DNA of 64,000 bases, from contig NW_006494931.1 of assembly GCF_000471905.2 (NCBI RefSeq), positions 7,027,222-7,091,221 of the forward strand, given 5' to 3'. Under the pieces are notes generated by a model. The model saw nothing but the letters and a program-made list of their open reading frames with translations. It was not told the DNA's origin and ran no database searches. The stretch comes from Amborella trichopoda (taxonomy: Eukaryota > Streptophyta > Magnoliopsida > Amborellales > Amborellaceae). Below are positions 1 to 11,840 of the stretch, piece after piece. Within the stretch, counting starts at the first letter, position 1. Every line of letters starts with the position of its first letter. Both the position numbers and the translations under genes were made by a program.

Positions 1-307
1 CCTGTAGTTATAAGGTCTCTTGTTTTGCATGTTAGGAATTGGTCTTGAGAACCGAATTTTATCCTGATCATATCAAAAATTATCAAATGTGACAAAGCTT
101 CGTGAGTGTCCTTATGGAATCCTAAACTACCCTATTTAGTCCTTTTAAAGTAGTTCAAGAACTTTTTCCAAGGTTGCCCAGTTTTAGGCTTATTTTGTAA
201 TGTTTCTATAGTTTGGGGGTGTCTTAGGTACTGACAGGACCAGGTTGTTACTAGCTCTCTCCTTACGTGATTCGGGAATACAAGTACGTAAAAAATGATG
301 TATAACA
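1..307. repeat. Terminal part of an LTR, truncated by the window edge
   Basis: The last 70 or so bases, ending in ...ataaca at 307, resemble the last 70 bases of both LTRs of the 4.6-15.0 kb element (shared ctctctcctta, a GTACGTAAAAAATGA-like block, and a CA end). Further left the similarity fades, so this is at best a distant relative of the same LTR family. No coding sequence is seen. Confidence 0.35.
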
Positions 308-3300
308 TCATTGTCAACTCTCGAGCCTGCACTTAGGGCAGCCCGTCATTTCTCCCCCCATTTTCTCTCGTCTCTATTCCGTCAAACTCTCGGGCCTGCA
401 CCAACATCAGGTTTGTCATCATTTACTCCTCACTCCTCTCCCCCTACTTGATAAATCGCTTGGGCACGCATCTAGGCGCGTGCCCATTATCTTCTCATCT
501 CTTGTGCTTCTCCCTTTCCCATCAATGTTCTAAACTTGCTATTAGAGCACACCCATCATCTCGTCTACTTTTTGGACCCGCAACCAAAGAGAGATTCCAG
601 TACCCTCTTTCCCATTTCACTCTCTCATTTCACTCATCTCTCATTTTCCCCCACATACATGAGCCCACGGCTTAGGCATGAGCTCAACACACACCTATGC
701 ACATTAACACAAGGTGATCAAAGGGGATATGCTCCTTGTCAGTTCAAGCTATATGAAGCTCAAAACCTTGAGCTCATTAGCACCCTTTTCAAACCCTTTA
801 GGTTTAAACCGTAAACTTGTTAACCCAGTGAAACCTTGGGTTCAGCTTCATAAATTTTGATGAATCCATACTATCCATACAAAACCCACTTTCAAACCAT
901 CAAGCTTAAATAGAAAAAAATGATGATGATGCAGTTTACCCAAGTCATCATCATCGTAGAGGATGTTTTTATCCTTAATGTACCTGATCCCCAGTAGAGA
1001 CACATCCTTAAAGTGCCTCATTCCCAATGGAGGCAAACTGAGCATTTTTACAAGGATATCATTGACCGTAATATGCTCAAACACCACTGGAGATACATCC
1101 TTGCATAAGCTTCAAAATTGTAGTCAAGCCTATCATTTGGTTGATTCATGGCTCACAAAAATCACGGTTTCCACAATAGGCCCTCACGACTCAGAAAACC
1201 CATTGGCGTCCCAATCACCCCATCAACTTGGCTTATCGTCCCCATGAGTCAGGTAAACATCATCTCTTTATTCAAGAAATTACCCTATTCATTGAAATTT
1301 CATTCACCAACTCAAACACTACCAGAACCCATCCTAGGAACCTTTTTATCTGGGCTTCACGTAAACACTCCATTATGCCCATGAAAGCTATACCAAAACA
1401 TACCCTACTCATTTGAGCCTTCATAAGACGCCATGAGTAATACCATGCCTGAAGACTCACAGTGACCGTCAGTAGTAAATTATTCCTAGTGATCCACCAC
1501 TCCTAGTGGTCCGTTATCCTCAGCGGTCAATCACTTCAGTGATCCACAATTCGTTGTGGGTCATCATCCCCAGTGGTGCAGATATGCTATGACTAGTACA
1601 TGAAACATGATATACCTTCATCACCCAAGGAAGCCTTTCAATCCCCAGAAAGGTGACCATTCTTCAGCTTGAGGACATATTTATCCCTAGCCCTAGTGGG
1701 TTTTCAGACACAAGGAATCTCATAGTTCATTTAAAACCTCCATATCCTAGCAAGCATGCGTCATTCATCACCTTGCAAAACTCAAAAACATTTCCAGTGG
1801 TGTTCACCCTCATAATAAAAGCCTCACACATGGTATCCATTAACCCAGTGAGCTTTGGACATTTATAACCGCTCTACCCTTTTTATCATCAAGGAGGAGA
1901 CCTTCTCTTTTATAAAGACAGACACAATCATGAAATTGTGGGTAAAATCATCCAAAAAGAAAGAAGTCGGGCATGCTGAGCATCAGATGAGGATCATCAT
2001 GAGTAAAAGTGAGAGCTTCAGGTGGACATGGCCACGAAGCTATGGGTAAAATTGCTGAATAAAAATTAGGGCATGGTGAAAGCTCAAAAGTGCACCATGT
2101 GTAAAACTGGAAGACGGGCATGACCATGAAGCCATGAGCAAAAGTGTTATAAAAATAAGAAACACGGGCATGGTGAAAACCTGAAAAGGTGCCATGAGTT
2201 AAAATGGAAATAAAAAGGTGGATGAGACCTCAAAGTCATGGGTAAACGACCCTTAATAGATGAAGAAGTTGGTGAAAACCATTCTGCAGCATCACTTCTA
2301 CCCAGTTTAAGTGAAAACCCAAAAGGGCTCATGGATAAATAAACAAGTTGATGGTGCATTTGCCCTCAACCAATTCTAAGATTGGAAAAGATCGGTGGTT
2401 TAGGAATCAATACCCTCACAGGGTACCTTATCACTGAGACCAAAAAGAGTTTAATAAAATCCAATGAGTTGGGTTAGCCGCCAAAGGGATCTAGAAGAAC
2501 AGAAGAATCATCAAGACAACAAATTAGGATTTCCACTTGTTGAAGAGATTCTCCAATCCAATATATCAATCAAAAATAGGAAGAGCATGTTCACAATTTG
2601 AGATAGAAGTTCTTATAAGGCAATTGATTTCCCTAGCCTTAATCGATACCTCGCTTTTGAAGGTAACCATCTTATTAAGGCTCCCATCTACTGCCAGGTT
2701 TAGACTTTTGGGATGGCCACTAAAAATCCCTCGAATAAGCTCCAATATGATCAAGGGTTCAAGCTCAAAAAAGAGTGTCTTATTATGGCGCCAATTATTG
2801 ATAGGTTTAGACTTTCAGGATGGAGACCAAAAAGCCCCGAACTAAGCCCAGTATATTAGGTGTAAGCCCCCAAAGAGACACCCTTGTACCATTAGTCCAA
2901 ATCCTAGGGAAGCAGTTCATATGCCCCATTGAGGACTCTCCTTGATTGTCTATTTAAGGCGAAATTGATAAATTGAAGGCTCATTGTAAAATGGGAAGGA
3001 AACCCTTAAGAAAGGACCCCATTGTTAACCGTTCAAGAAAAATCTGACGAATTGGCAAGAAGTCTCCAAACAAGACTCCCTACTGCCAAACATATCTGGA
3101 TTCTAATAATACTAGGTCCCAAGCCCTTAAACAAGGCCCCCAGTTGTTGGAATAAAAAATACCACTGGATTGGGATTCAGGCCCCAAAGAAACCCCCAAT
3201 TGGCTCATTTGGAAGCATTGTTGAATTGGGAAGGAAGCCCTTAAGCAAGGCCCCCCGCTATCATGCTCCCCTAGAGAAGGGATTCCAGCAGTGTTGGGTT

Positions 3301-3541
3301 TCTCAAGCCTTTAAACATGGCCCCCAATCATTAGAAACCACTTCAGTCATCCCTGAAGGAAGAAGCTTGGCATGGTCTCCACCTCAAGCATCGTGTTGGT
3401 GTGGATGATCGAGAAGAAAAATATTGTTGAGAGATAATAAAAGCTACCCAGTAAAGATTTGAAAGATGAACTCTGGTGAAGTCTTGTTCTGACTATTACA
3501 ATTCTCGCTTCTCTCCAAGAGTAGCATTCGATAGGGCAAAT
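308..3541 (+). mobile_element. 3' internal (post-pol) region of a Ty3/gypsy element, non-coding
   Basis: No credible open frame exists here. Repeated phrases of the 'ccccagtgg / cctagtggtcc' type (about 990-1600) and of the 'gggcatggtgaaaacct...caccatg' type (about 1970-2210) recur in the region after pol at 46.7-48.0 kb, next to LTR B. Because it ends at the start of LTR H (3542), it is read as the 3' untranslated part of an element on the + strand whose 3' LTR is H. The 308-700 part is CT-rich. Orientation and assignment are inferred from these shared phrases. Confidence 0.5.
2985..3335 (+). repeat. Degenerate tandem repeat, about 110 bp period
   Basis: A phrase of the form 'aagcccttaarcaaggccccc' recurs near 3003, 3121, 3236 and 3307, each with diverged flanks. 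It lies within the non-coding 3' region of the element and has no coding potential. Confidence 0.5.
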
Positions 3542-4600
3542 TGTTGTACTCCATTTTTAACATACTTGTATCCCTGGGGCAAATAAGGAGAGAGCCGGTA
3601 GTATCTTAGTCCCGCTGGTGCTAAAGACGCCGCCAGACCACAGGAACATTGTAGTAATAAGCCTAATATTGAGCGACCTCTTGAGGAAGTGTCAGAATGG
3701 GCTCAAATTGTATGAGAGGATAGTTTTGGATACCCTAAGGAGACTCATAAAGTTTCATCTCATTTTGACAAGTTTTCAATTGATCAAGATGAAACTCGAT
3801 TTTCAAATCCTTTTTCAAATCCAATTTCTCTCATGCTAAAAATCGATCCTATAACTACAACCATATTTTTTGGGTCTCGAAAGAGTATCAAACTACCTCC
3901 ATTAGATCTGAAATGTCGAAAAACCTACAAGTATTAAATTTCAGCTCAATCAATGCCTCCAGGACCATTCTGGACCTCACTTACCAAACATGGGTGGGTT
4001 TTACAATATTGCAGTGCAACCGCAGCAAACCAGTTTCCATTTATGGAAGCTATGCTTTCTCATTTGGGGATGAATTTCAAATTCTCATAACTTTCTCTTT
4101 TTGAGTCGAATTTAGCTCAAATTCAGACACGAACTAGGTCTCGATGATACGCTCATTTTGACATATGGCACGCATCAAGGCATGGCCCGAAACAAGAGAA
4201 TTGTCAAATAAAAGATGGGATCGAAACATGAAAAGTCATATTTTAGAAAGAGGAACATACCATTCTTTGGGATCCTATAGCTCAAGATCCAGATGTCGGA
4301 TCATGGCAAGTATGGGTCTGTTGCGACTGTGCTTCAAAGAGCTTCAATTTGGTATAATTTTTGTGAATGATCGGAGCTGGATCATACTAAATTTTGAGGT
4401 CGAAGAAGGAATACTTATCCATTCGTCAGAATCCCATTTTTTGGCGACTTCCCAAAATTGGAACATGCTCAAATGGAGATCAAAATGGATGAAATTTATC
4501 ACAAAATGATCGTGATAGTATCCTCTTCAGTTTGTGGTTCGAAGTCTTGAAACCTCATGGATCGTGATGAATTGGTGGTCAAATAATCACAAGTTTATGG
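3542..4600 (+). mobile_element. LTR H, first part (U3), Ty3/gypsy Tat-type, + strand
   Basis: It begins TGTTGTACTCC, close to the start of LTR C (TGTTGGGAGAT on the - strand). It then follows the same order of blocks as LTRs A-C: a 'gtgtcagaatggg' block about 140 bp in, then 'cctataactacaaccatattttttggg', then a block mentioning 'tatggcacgcatcaaggc'. The LTR is interrupted at 4601 by another element and resumes at 14993. Adding both parts and removing the insert gives about 3.32 kb, matching LTR A (3313 bp) and LTR B (about 3283 bp). Confidence 0.72.
4596..4600 (+). repeat. Target site duplication, left copy (tatgg)
   Basis: These five bases precede the element at 4601. The bases following its other end (14993-14997) are tatga, so four of five match. 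A 5-bp duplication is the normal size for Ty3/gypsy integration, and the LTRs themselves have diverged enough for one mismatch to be expected. Confidence 0.55.
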
Positions 4601-6597
4601 TGATGTCGGTGGGGTCCTGGTTTCCTCTCGTGCAAGGATGAAGAAACCCTCTCTCAAACAACCATAGAGGTCCGGGGCGCTGTGGTCCTGCTTGCCTTCT
4701 TGCAGATAAGAGGCCAATAGTGAGAGAGATTTTACAATTGGAGCACGAACCTCTCTTATGCTGCTTAGGGGATCGACTATGTGCCTGGGCGGATGGCCTT
4801 CTTAGAGCAATTACAAAGCCCTCTGGCTACTTGTCAGCACGGTTTGGACAGAAGCCCTCCCCAAGTTTTCAACCTCTCTCTCTCTCTTCACTCTGTCCGT
4901 GCTATAGGGATGTGATCCTGATGTCCCTCCTCCCTAGATGCCTTTCTTGGAAGGGTTTTTTGACAACAAAAAGGGGCGTGGATAGAAGTTGAGGAAAGAG
5001 TCCTACAGGATAGGACACGTTCGTGGGCTCGTGGGTCGACGGGGGCTTTCGTGCTGATGGGGTCACGCTCGTGGAAATGGGAGGGAGAGAGAGAGAGAGA
5101 GAGAGAGAGAAGGAATGCTTAGGTTTGGGGGAAATGGGATGACCACACGGCTGGGGTGTCGACTGCATGCTAAGGGCTACCGTCCCTCTCAAAGTTTTCT
5201 CTCTCCTCCTCTCTCCTCTCCTGAATAGGCTAGGGGCCCACGAAATGAGAGAAAGCAAGAATGAACAAAATGATAACGAACTAGCCTCAATTCTTCCCAG
5301 CCTTTGGGAGCATTGGAGCTTCCAAAACGTGGACATTTTAGTGCAATTTCCTCCCTTTTACAAATGAATTGAGCTTGTTTATATAGAGGATTCACCAAAC
5401 ATGGGTGAACGCTCAAAAGTTTAGCTTAATTGTAATTAAAATAATTGTAAAAAAATCCAAAATTAGACGCAAATGACCAAAATTCCCACCTGTGATCTTT
5501 TGCCCAAATGACGAGACCGTCCTTACATGCAGGTTGCTCTACCATGGGAAGACAATGGAAGTTGGTTATGCAACTTGTGGCAATTTTTCAGCTTTTTCAA
5601 CAACATATCTACGTTCTCCTTTCAATTGCGAGCTTTTTTATGCCCTTCAATTGTGTTGTAGTGGCCTTCTTCCCTAGAATGAATGTTCAGCCAGTTTTGT
5701 GAACTTTGTTTACCGACGCATCTCTGAGCTGCATCATTTTAGCTCCTCACTCTACTTTCAAGTTAGATAGGAGGCCATTTGCAATTGTTTCACACCAAGT
5801 TGGGGCTGATTTGGTGCATATTTTCCTCTTCGATTGGTTTGGAAGGTTACTGGAGAAGGAATCCGGCAACTGACTGGATTTTCTTCCTTGATGACCTGAG
5901 GACTTACATTCATCGAATAAGGGATTGAATGCAAGGGTCACACCAGAATGTAGCTCTGTGTGCGGTGGTTCTTTTGAACTCTTCCCTAGCTTTGATTTCG
6001 AGCTATGCTTCACTAAATCCAGTGCCTGTTGGGCTTTTTCCTTACCCTGGTTTCTCCAGCCACCTTTATTTTCATAGTAGTTGGGGTTCCCAATCATGCC
6101 ACAGTGAGTTCCTTAGGTCAAAATGACGAGGCTGTCATGATCTAGAACATGTCAACATTTGAGCTTAGTCTAATATCAAAGGAAGGCGTCATAGGTTGGA
6201 GAAGTTTCCACCAGAGAACATTGATGCAGCCCCTTTTTCGAAATTGTTTTGGTGAAGCTGCATTGCACTAAGGTACAGCCTACCAGTCACAAGGCCGCAT
6301 GAACATAGACCCTTTTAGAGGCGTCCGATTGAGTCTGAATTTGGTCCTCGGGGGTTTCTTAAAATTCTTAGCACAATGACGATGGTTTGGTGCCCCATTA
6401 CAGCCTCTAACATGTGGCTATAGGGGAGGGTCCTTCTTCGATGCTCAGGCATCGAACCCAACTCACTAGGTTGGAGGCTTTATTTCTTGGCTCAATCCTA
6501 GACCGCAGGAATTTTGTGAACCCACGAGACTAGACTGTCACTTGCTCTCTCCTTATTTGCATGGGCTCATGGAAGTATGTCAAAATGACGTACAATA
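4601..6597 (-). repeat. 3' LTR of the LARD-like element
   Basis: This is the partner of 13054-14992, alignable from the shared start 'tgatgtcggtggggtc' to the end 'atgacgtacaa(t/c)a'. Landmarks in both copies are a GA microsatellite (5089-5111 here), a TATA box reading leftward, and the block 'cttttgcccaaatgacgaga'. Small insertions near 6160 and 6270 make this copy about 58 bp longer. No clear polypurine tract is visible at its inner edge. Confidence 0.8.
5376..5389 (-). promoter_or_regulatory. LTR TATA box, 3' LTR of the LARD-like element
   Basis: The complement reads ctctatataaacaa. The same box occurs at the equivalent place of the 5' LTR (13832-13844). It marks the likely U3/R border and confirms leftward transcription of the element. 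Confidence 0.6.
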
Positions 6598-8640
6598 ACT
6601 TGCTTCGTCGGATGTTGCGCTTCGAGAAAACGTCATAGCTCCTCTAACGAATCCTTGCCAAGAAGAGTTTATTATCTCTTGAGTGGCTTTCTCAGGGTTA
6701 GGCTAGAATCTGTTTTTCCTCTTTAGGAGACCACGCTGATATTTTATCGTTGGCGGGCTTATGACTTCTCAATGCAGACTCCCGATTTTGCAGCCACGGG
6801 GGGCCCTTCTTGTGAGCTTTATCCTATTCTGGATGGGGGGTCCAGATGTTCCAGTTGGAAGGGGCCCTTCTTGTGAGCTTTATCCCTGTTCAAATAGAAA
6901 CATCAGGAGCAAACAAGGTACCTCTTTGGCTTACGTCCTACTGGCGTGGCTGGGGGTTGCTTGGCTCATCCAGATTTTCAAAGAATGATAGGAGGATGGC
7001 CTTCGAGGCCATCCCATTTTAGGGGAGTTCCCTCTAGATGCTTGAAGGTAGGTGAAGGAAGAAAAGGCAGACAAGGTACCTCTTTGGCTTATGTCCTACT
7101 AGGGTGGCTGGGGGTTGCTTGGCTCGTCCCAATTGTCCAGTCGTGAAAGGAGGATGGCCTCAGAAGCGGTCTCATTTTTGGGGACTTCACCTTGGGTGCT
7201 GGAGTTTGATTTAGAAGAACAGCAGGCAGGGTACCTCTTTGGGTTACATCCTACTGGCGTGGCTGGTGGTTGCTTGGCTCGTCCCGATTATCCAGGCATG
7301 ATAGGATGATGGCTTCAAAGGCGGTCCCATTTTAGGGGACTTCACCTTGGCTGCAAGAGTTTGATGAAGTTTCTCCTTTTTGCCACAAAGTTCCTTTTTT
7401 TATGTTCCTTTGTTGGGAGGCAGTGCGGAGACTTTATTTCTTTTGAGAGCCTGGTCAGTGAGCGATGCCCGCTGTGGGGGTGAACTACTTGACACCGACC
7501 TTTGAGGTGCGTGTGGTCGTTGGGCGTCCTTGTGAAGGTGTTCACTCGCGCACAGGCGACATGGACCCATGACATAGGATCTTGTTGCTGCGGGGATCCT
7601 TTGTTTTTGCGGGGCCCATGGCATGAGGCCCGCGGTCATGTAGGAGGCAGGGGCTCACCATCCTCACTGGAGGATGAGTTGAAGGAGGGGCCTCCCCCCA
7701 TGTTCTTCAAGTCATGCTTGAAGGGATGGGCACCACCACTTGAAGGAACCACCACTGCAGGGGGTGGTTGGCCCTTTGAAGGGAGGAGACTTACTTCAGA
7801 ACGAATGTACACGTTTTGCAAAATGCATTGTAACAAACATGTAATCCGTTTTTTGTTCATGAAATGAAATCCCCTTTTGTGTTGAATCCTTCTTCTTTGC
7901 CTTGTATTTCCATCTGTTGTTCTCCCTATTTTGTATGTCAGCGCAGTCCTTATCCCTGTTGATGATGAGGGTAAGGAATGGCCGATGAATTTCCCAATCT
8001 GCTCGTGGGGCACTTGCTGCTTGCTGCGTGGTGATGGATGGGATGCCCATGCGGGTTTTCATCTCAACCCCTGGGAAATGCGTCATTGCCAAGTTTCGCA
8101 AGACCTTGCATTTTTTTTTTTTTTTTGAGAGGGACCTCTGTGGGTTTTGTATGTGAGAGAGATAAGGGAGAGGGTTCGATTGCCTGCGAGGTAAAGCGGT
8201 GTAGGGGAGTGCCCCGGCCGCTTTGAGTGGGCCCTTGCTGTGGGCAGATCGAGTGGAGCAAGGCTGTATGCATGAGTCAGGAGGCGTTTGGACAGTGATA
8301 GGTGTGTTGTTCCTAACAGGCCACGTCATGCATGCAGCAGTTAATGCCAAGTGGGAGGCGTCGCATCACCGTCGTACGACGATTCGATTACGTGCCCTTA
8401 GTGCCACCTTGGGACTGAGCGTAATCTTATACACGTGTGGCACGTCGCTTGGTGTGCTGCTCGTACGATCGTACCTTTGAGATGCGTGACGCTGGTTCGT
8501 GCGAGAATTTGATTTGCACACTCGCAGTGCCTCGATGCCCTATTTTTGTGTGACACCTCGCTCCACGTGTTGTTCACGCTTCCTTGTGATTGGAGAACAT
8601 CCTTTCCTGTTTTGCCTGGCATGCACCTTTTCCACCCTGA
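6598..8640. other. Internal non-coding region of the LARD-like element
   Basis: There is no recognisable gene on either strand. It holds a 65-bp-spaced duplicate of 'ggggcccttcttgtgagctt' (about 6804 and 6866), the three-copy repeat at 6905-7360, a T16 run at 8111-8126, and GC-richer sequence from 7.4 to 8.5 kb. A 184-codon frame on the - strand (7796-8350) resembles nothing known and spans low-complexity lysine codons. Confidence 0.5.
6905..7360 (+). repeat. Three-copy tandem repeat, 155-158 bp
   Basis: The phrase 'aggtacctctttgg' starts at 6916 and 7074 and, as gggtacctctttgg, at 7229. Each is followed by 'tcctactggcgtggctggggg', 'gcttggctcgtcc' and 'tcccattttaggggactt'-like blocks. The spacing is 158 and 155 bp. 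It is internal to the LARD-like element, upstream of the antisense gene. Confidence 0.75.
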
Positions 8641-8651
8641 TTTTTATAAAA
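8641..8651 (+). promoter_or_regulatory. TATA box of the antisense PMD gene
   Basis: The sequence tttttataaaa sits about 110 bp before the first in-frame ATG (8760). The spacing suits a plant RNA polymerase II promoter with a short leader. It reads opposite to the LTR promoters of the surrounding element. Confidence 0.5.
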
Positions 8652-8759
8652 CAAGAGCGCTTGGGATCGTCCTCTCTATATTTCCCTACTCGCATAGTCT
8701 TTACAGCTCTGATTTATCAAAGCTCGCCTTTCTTTGGCCTAAACTACTCGCGGGTGACA

Positions 8760-11700
8760 ATGGCCAGCACGAGCGCCGCCTCTCCCTCTACTGAGGCTTT
8801 GTTCCTCCCCCTTCTCTTCTCTCTTTTTTTTTTTTGCTTACGCTGTTTTATTTTTCTTGTGGTTCTACAGCAAAGGTACTTGATGAGAACCAGTTGCTGT
8901 GCACGGGTGAGGTGGTGGCTGATTGTTACATAGGATCATTTTTGCCGAGAGGAGCCCCGTTCAAGGAGGTTGAACTTACCCAGGAGGTAAGATGGCCTTC
9001 GAGCATCACCTATGTGGGAGATAGTATTAGGCTTTGCACCAACAGGGATGATGACGAAGCTCCTCTTATTGAGGAGGAGGGCGTGCCCTTGAGGCTCTTC
9101 ACTTTGAGGGGGAACACCAATTCTTGGCCGGGTACACGACCTGGATGCTTGATGTCCTTGACTCCTTCTCAAGAGCAGTAACTCAGACATCTTTGGGGGA
9201 GGTGTTTGTGACCAGTAACTCAGACATCTTTGGCAAGGAACGTCTGAATGGAAGACTGACCACTGCTGGGCTCCGCGAGCTATTTGAGATTTACCAGTAC
9301 TTACTGTCAGAGACCAAATTAAAGTCCTCCAGGGTGCACTTTGTGGCGTGGAGTGACTACTTCCATGGCAACCACCAGGATTGCGAAGATGCATGTTCAA
9401 GAGCCTTATGGGGCAATGAGGCGGTGGCAGCGGAGGCCATTAAGGCTTCCATGATGGATGCGACTCCCCCTGTGCACGGGGAAAGAGAAGGGGTATATCT
9501 GGCCACCTACCTTATGCTTTTTCTGTGCAATTTCGCTTGGGGCTACTTTATCCGGTCTAGCTATTTTTATGTGGCCTATATGATGGTCGAAGGGCAGGGT
9601 TGCGCGTTGGCTCAACCTTTCTTGTGTAGTATCTTTCATGGGGCTCAAGGCCATCGCTCGAGGGAAGACCCTTTAGAGGGATACGAGGCAGGACGTTCAA
9701 GAGGGCGAAGGCCCCCCAGGGTGATTTACTTTTGGCTTCCCAGTCCATTGCGTTTTTGGATGGCTTTCTACGTATTTCAAGGGGGCATACGAAGTTAATC
9801 GGGGACTCTCGGAAACTGCTTGCCCTCACCTACTGAAGATCGTGGGGATGAAGGCGATGTTTAGAGAACCGAAGGGGGCCGTGAACTTCTGATTAACGCT
9901 TCTTGTGTTTCTAAGGGCACCCCTTTTCCTGTGGCAGGCGTTTCGATGCGATGTTCGTTGACGGTTTCGGGAAGTCGCTTGGCAGTGTGACTACAGAGAC
10001 ATGAGAGGCCATGTATCTGGTGAGCATGCGAGGTTGTATCATCCCTTTCTAGGGTGGTGGTGACAGGAGGCTTGAGGGGTACTTTGCACGCCAGCACCAC
10101 CTATACTAGGGGTGCTACCCCCCATTTCTTTCAACAAGCTCAGGAGGAGGGGAGTGACTGGCCCCGAAGTCTCAGGAGCCGATCGTGATGGTTGGTCCAA
10201 CCTTGCTTTGCAAGCAGTGTGGGAGACTTGTCTCGATCTCCCAAGCTCTAACTGGTTCGTTATTCCCCATTATGGTTATTTGAGTCACATGACTGTCGAG
10301 TACCAACAATGGTGGGAAGTTGTTGGGCGTGCATATTAGTATCAGGACCACCCTTGGCAGAAGATTAATTGTTCTCACCAGGATAGTAGGGTTGTGAAGC
10401 GCCTTAATTCCCTTGCCTTTCTCCAGGTCTGCCAGTTGAAGCACTATCCCTTGGACTGGCAGAGGTTGACCCGCCCTTTCTTGTTGGAGTAGGATGGGAA
10501 GGGATGGAGTACATGTCCCTGCGAGACAGGACAAAGTCATTCTTTGATGACTTCGGTCCATTGTTCATGGGGGCGCACAGGGGTGTCATTCTTGGCAGGG
10601 AAGAGAGATCTACCCCAAGGTCGGGTACCCCAGGGCAGAGTGGGTCATGCTCTCGTCAAATTGAAAGGGCGAGGATCCCGCCTAGAGCTCGTACAATGGT
10701 GGTGCCAGCGTGAATTTTCTCGAAGAAAGGGGGTGGGCGAGAGGAAGGATAAAAGGGAGAGTAACCCGAAGAGGGTTGCACTTGCTCCCTCGGCTTCAGG
10801 CGAAGGAGCCTCAGTATTTGAGGAGGATTCGTCCGATTCAGATGCCTCCTCAACAGTCCCACTTATGAAGCGTGCTTGAGTGACCAGTCGAGTAGTGTCA
10901 ACGGTGCCCGCCTTGCCATCAAGCATAGCCACAGGTCTTAGCAGAGAATCTGATCGATCTTCGTCCTGCTCCGACAGCCCTTCAAGAGGGTTCCTTTATA
11001 GTGCCTGGAGGAGAGCATCACCCCTTGTGGGCGATCACCCCGCATTGACCTTGTGACCTGCGACGTCCACCCCGACCATTTCAGATGAGGAGGCGGAGAC
11101 CTGGTTACTAAAGCCCATGGCCATATCTGACCCCGGGTTGTCGGGTCGAGGGGCTTCACTGAAAACTCCCGTCTCCTCCGGAGAGACCCTTGCTCTTACT
11201 GTGAGGGACCCTACCCCTGAAGTCACTCCTTTGGGAGTACTGGGTACAGTGGCGATCACCTCTTCTTATCAGGACGACAAAGACATGATGCTGAGGGTAA
11301 TGCTGCACTCCGGGCTCGAACTGTTGGAGGAGTTCCTGCAATCAGCCCTTCCCTGAAGAATAGAGGCCTTTGAGGTGTGTGCCGGCATCCTTTAGCATGT
11401 TCATGCCGGCGGGTAACTCTCGGGTCATCTTGAGGGGGTGCTAAGGGACCTTTCAAATTGGAGTCTCGAAGCCCTCGCATGCGAGGCCGAGGTGTTGACC
11501 TCTTATAAGGAGCGCTTGGCTATCCTAGAAAAAACTTTGGTCAACCAGCGTGCGGTCTTAGAGAAGTCGAAGTGGTCAAAGGCCCAATGGCTTTCGGAAC
11601 AAGTCCATGCCTTAAAGGAAATCACCAAACTCTCTCATGAGATTCTAACATCTGAAGATGAGATAAGGGCGCTACAGGCCCGGGTGGCCCTTTGGAGATC

Positions 11701-11840
11701 CGAGCGTTCCTCAAAGGAAGAGGCAGTATGCTTATGCTCGCAATCATTGGAGCGTTTGGAGCCCGAGGCGGTGTCTAATCGCGGCTTGGTAGATGAGGCT
11801 GTCAGAGACATAGTCAAGCTGGAGGAATGTAATCCATGCA
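8760..11840 (+). pseudogene. Plant mobile domain (PMD / aminotransferase-like) plus coiled-coil protein, broken, antisense within a retrotransposon
   Basis: The product cannot be made as it stands. ATG at 8760 opens a short first exon (starting MASTSAASPSTEA). A T-rich stretch ending ttctacag at 8870 looks like an intron acceptor, and the next exon reads AKVLDENQLLCTGEVVADCY. Around 9127 a one-base change moves the frame, which then runs to about 9650 with SRVHFVAWSDYF, GVYLATYLMLFLCNF, and ALAQPFLCSIFHG, an order typical of the PMD family. Pieces continue in shifting frames with several stops: CPHLLKIVGMKAMFREPKG (9817-9885), WFVIPHYGYLSHMTVEYQQW (10253-10312) and an acidic serine-rich stretch (10780-10850). 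From 11438 a 130-residue helical stretch rich in E, K, L and R predicts a coiled coil. PMD proteins of host plants are nuclear and affect silencing and transcription; related domains are known in plant transposons. Whether this copy was captured from the host or is a standard part of the element family is not decidable here. Confidence 0.65.
11438..11836 (+). pseudogene. Coiled-coil C-terminal exon of the PMD remnant
   Basis: This is an open stretch with heptad-like spacing (for example LAILEKTLVNQRAVLEKSKW and SEDEIRALQARVALWRSE). Such a long helix after the PMD core is common in transposon-borne PMD proteins. It is followed by the T-rich/A-rich tract at 11866-11882, where an intron or the end of the gene may lie. 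It is listed separately because it is the best-preserved frame of the gene's 3' half. Confidence 0.5.

Noticed and set aside
4902..5336. 144-codon frame on the - strand in the LTR
   Set aside because: It runs through the CT/GA microsatellite of the LTR and no motif is present. The equivalent frame in the other LTR (13491-13871) has diverged as non-coding DNA does.
7796..8350. 184-codon frame on the - strand, the longest on the element's sense strand
   Set aside because: No gag or other family signature, a lysine run from a T tract, and no supporting copy. It is treated as chance.
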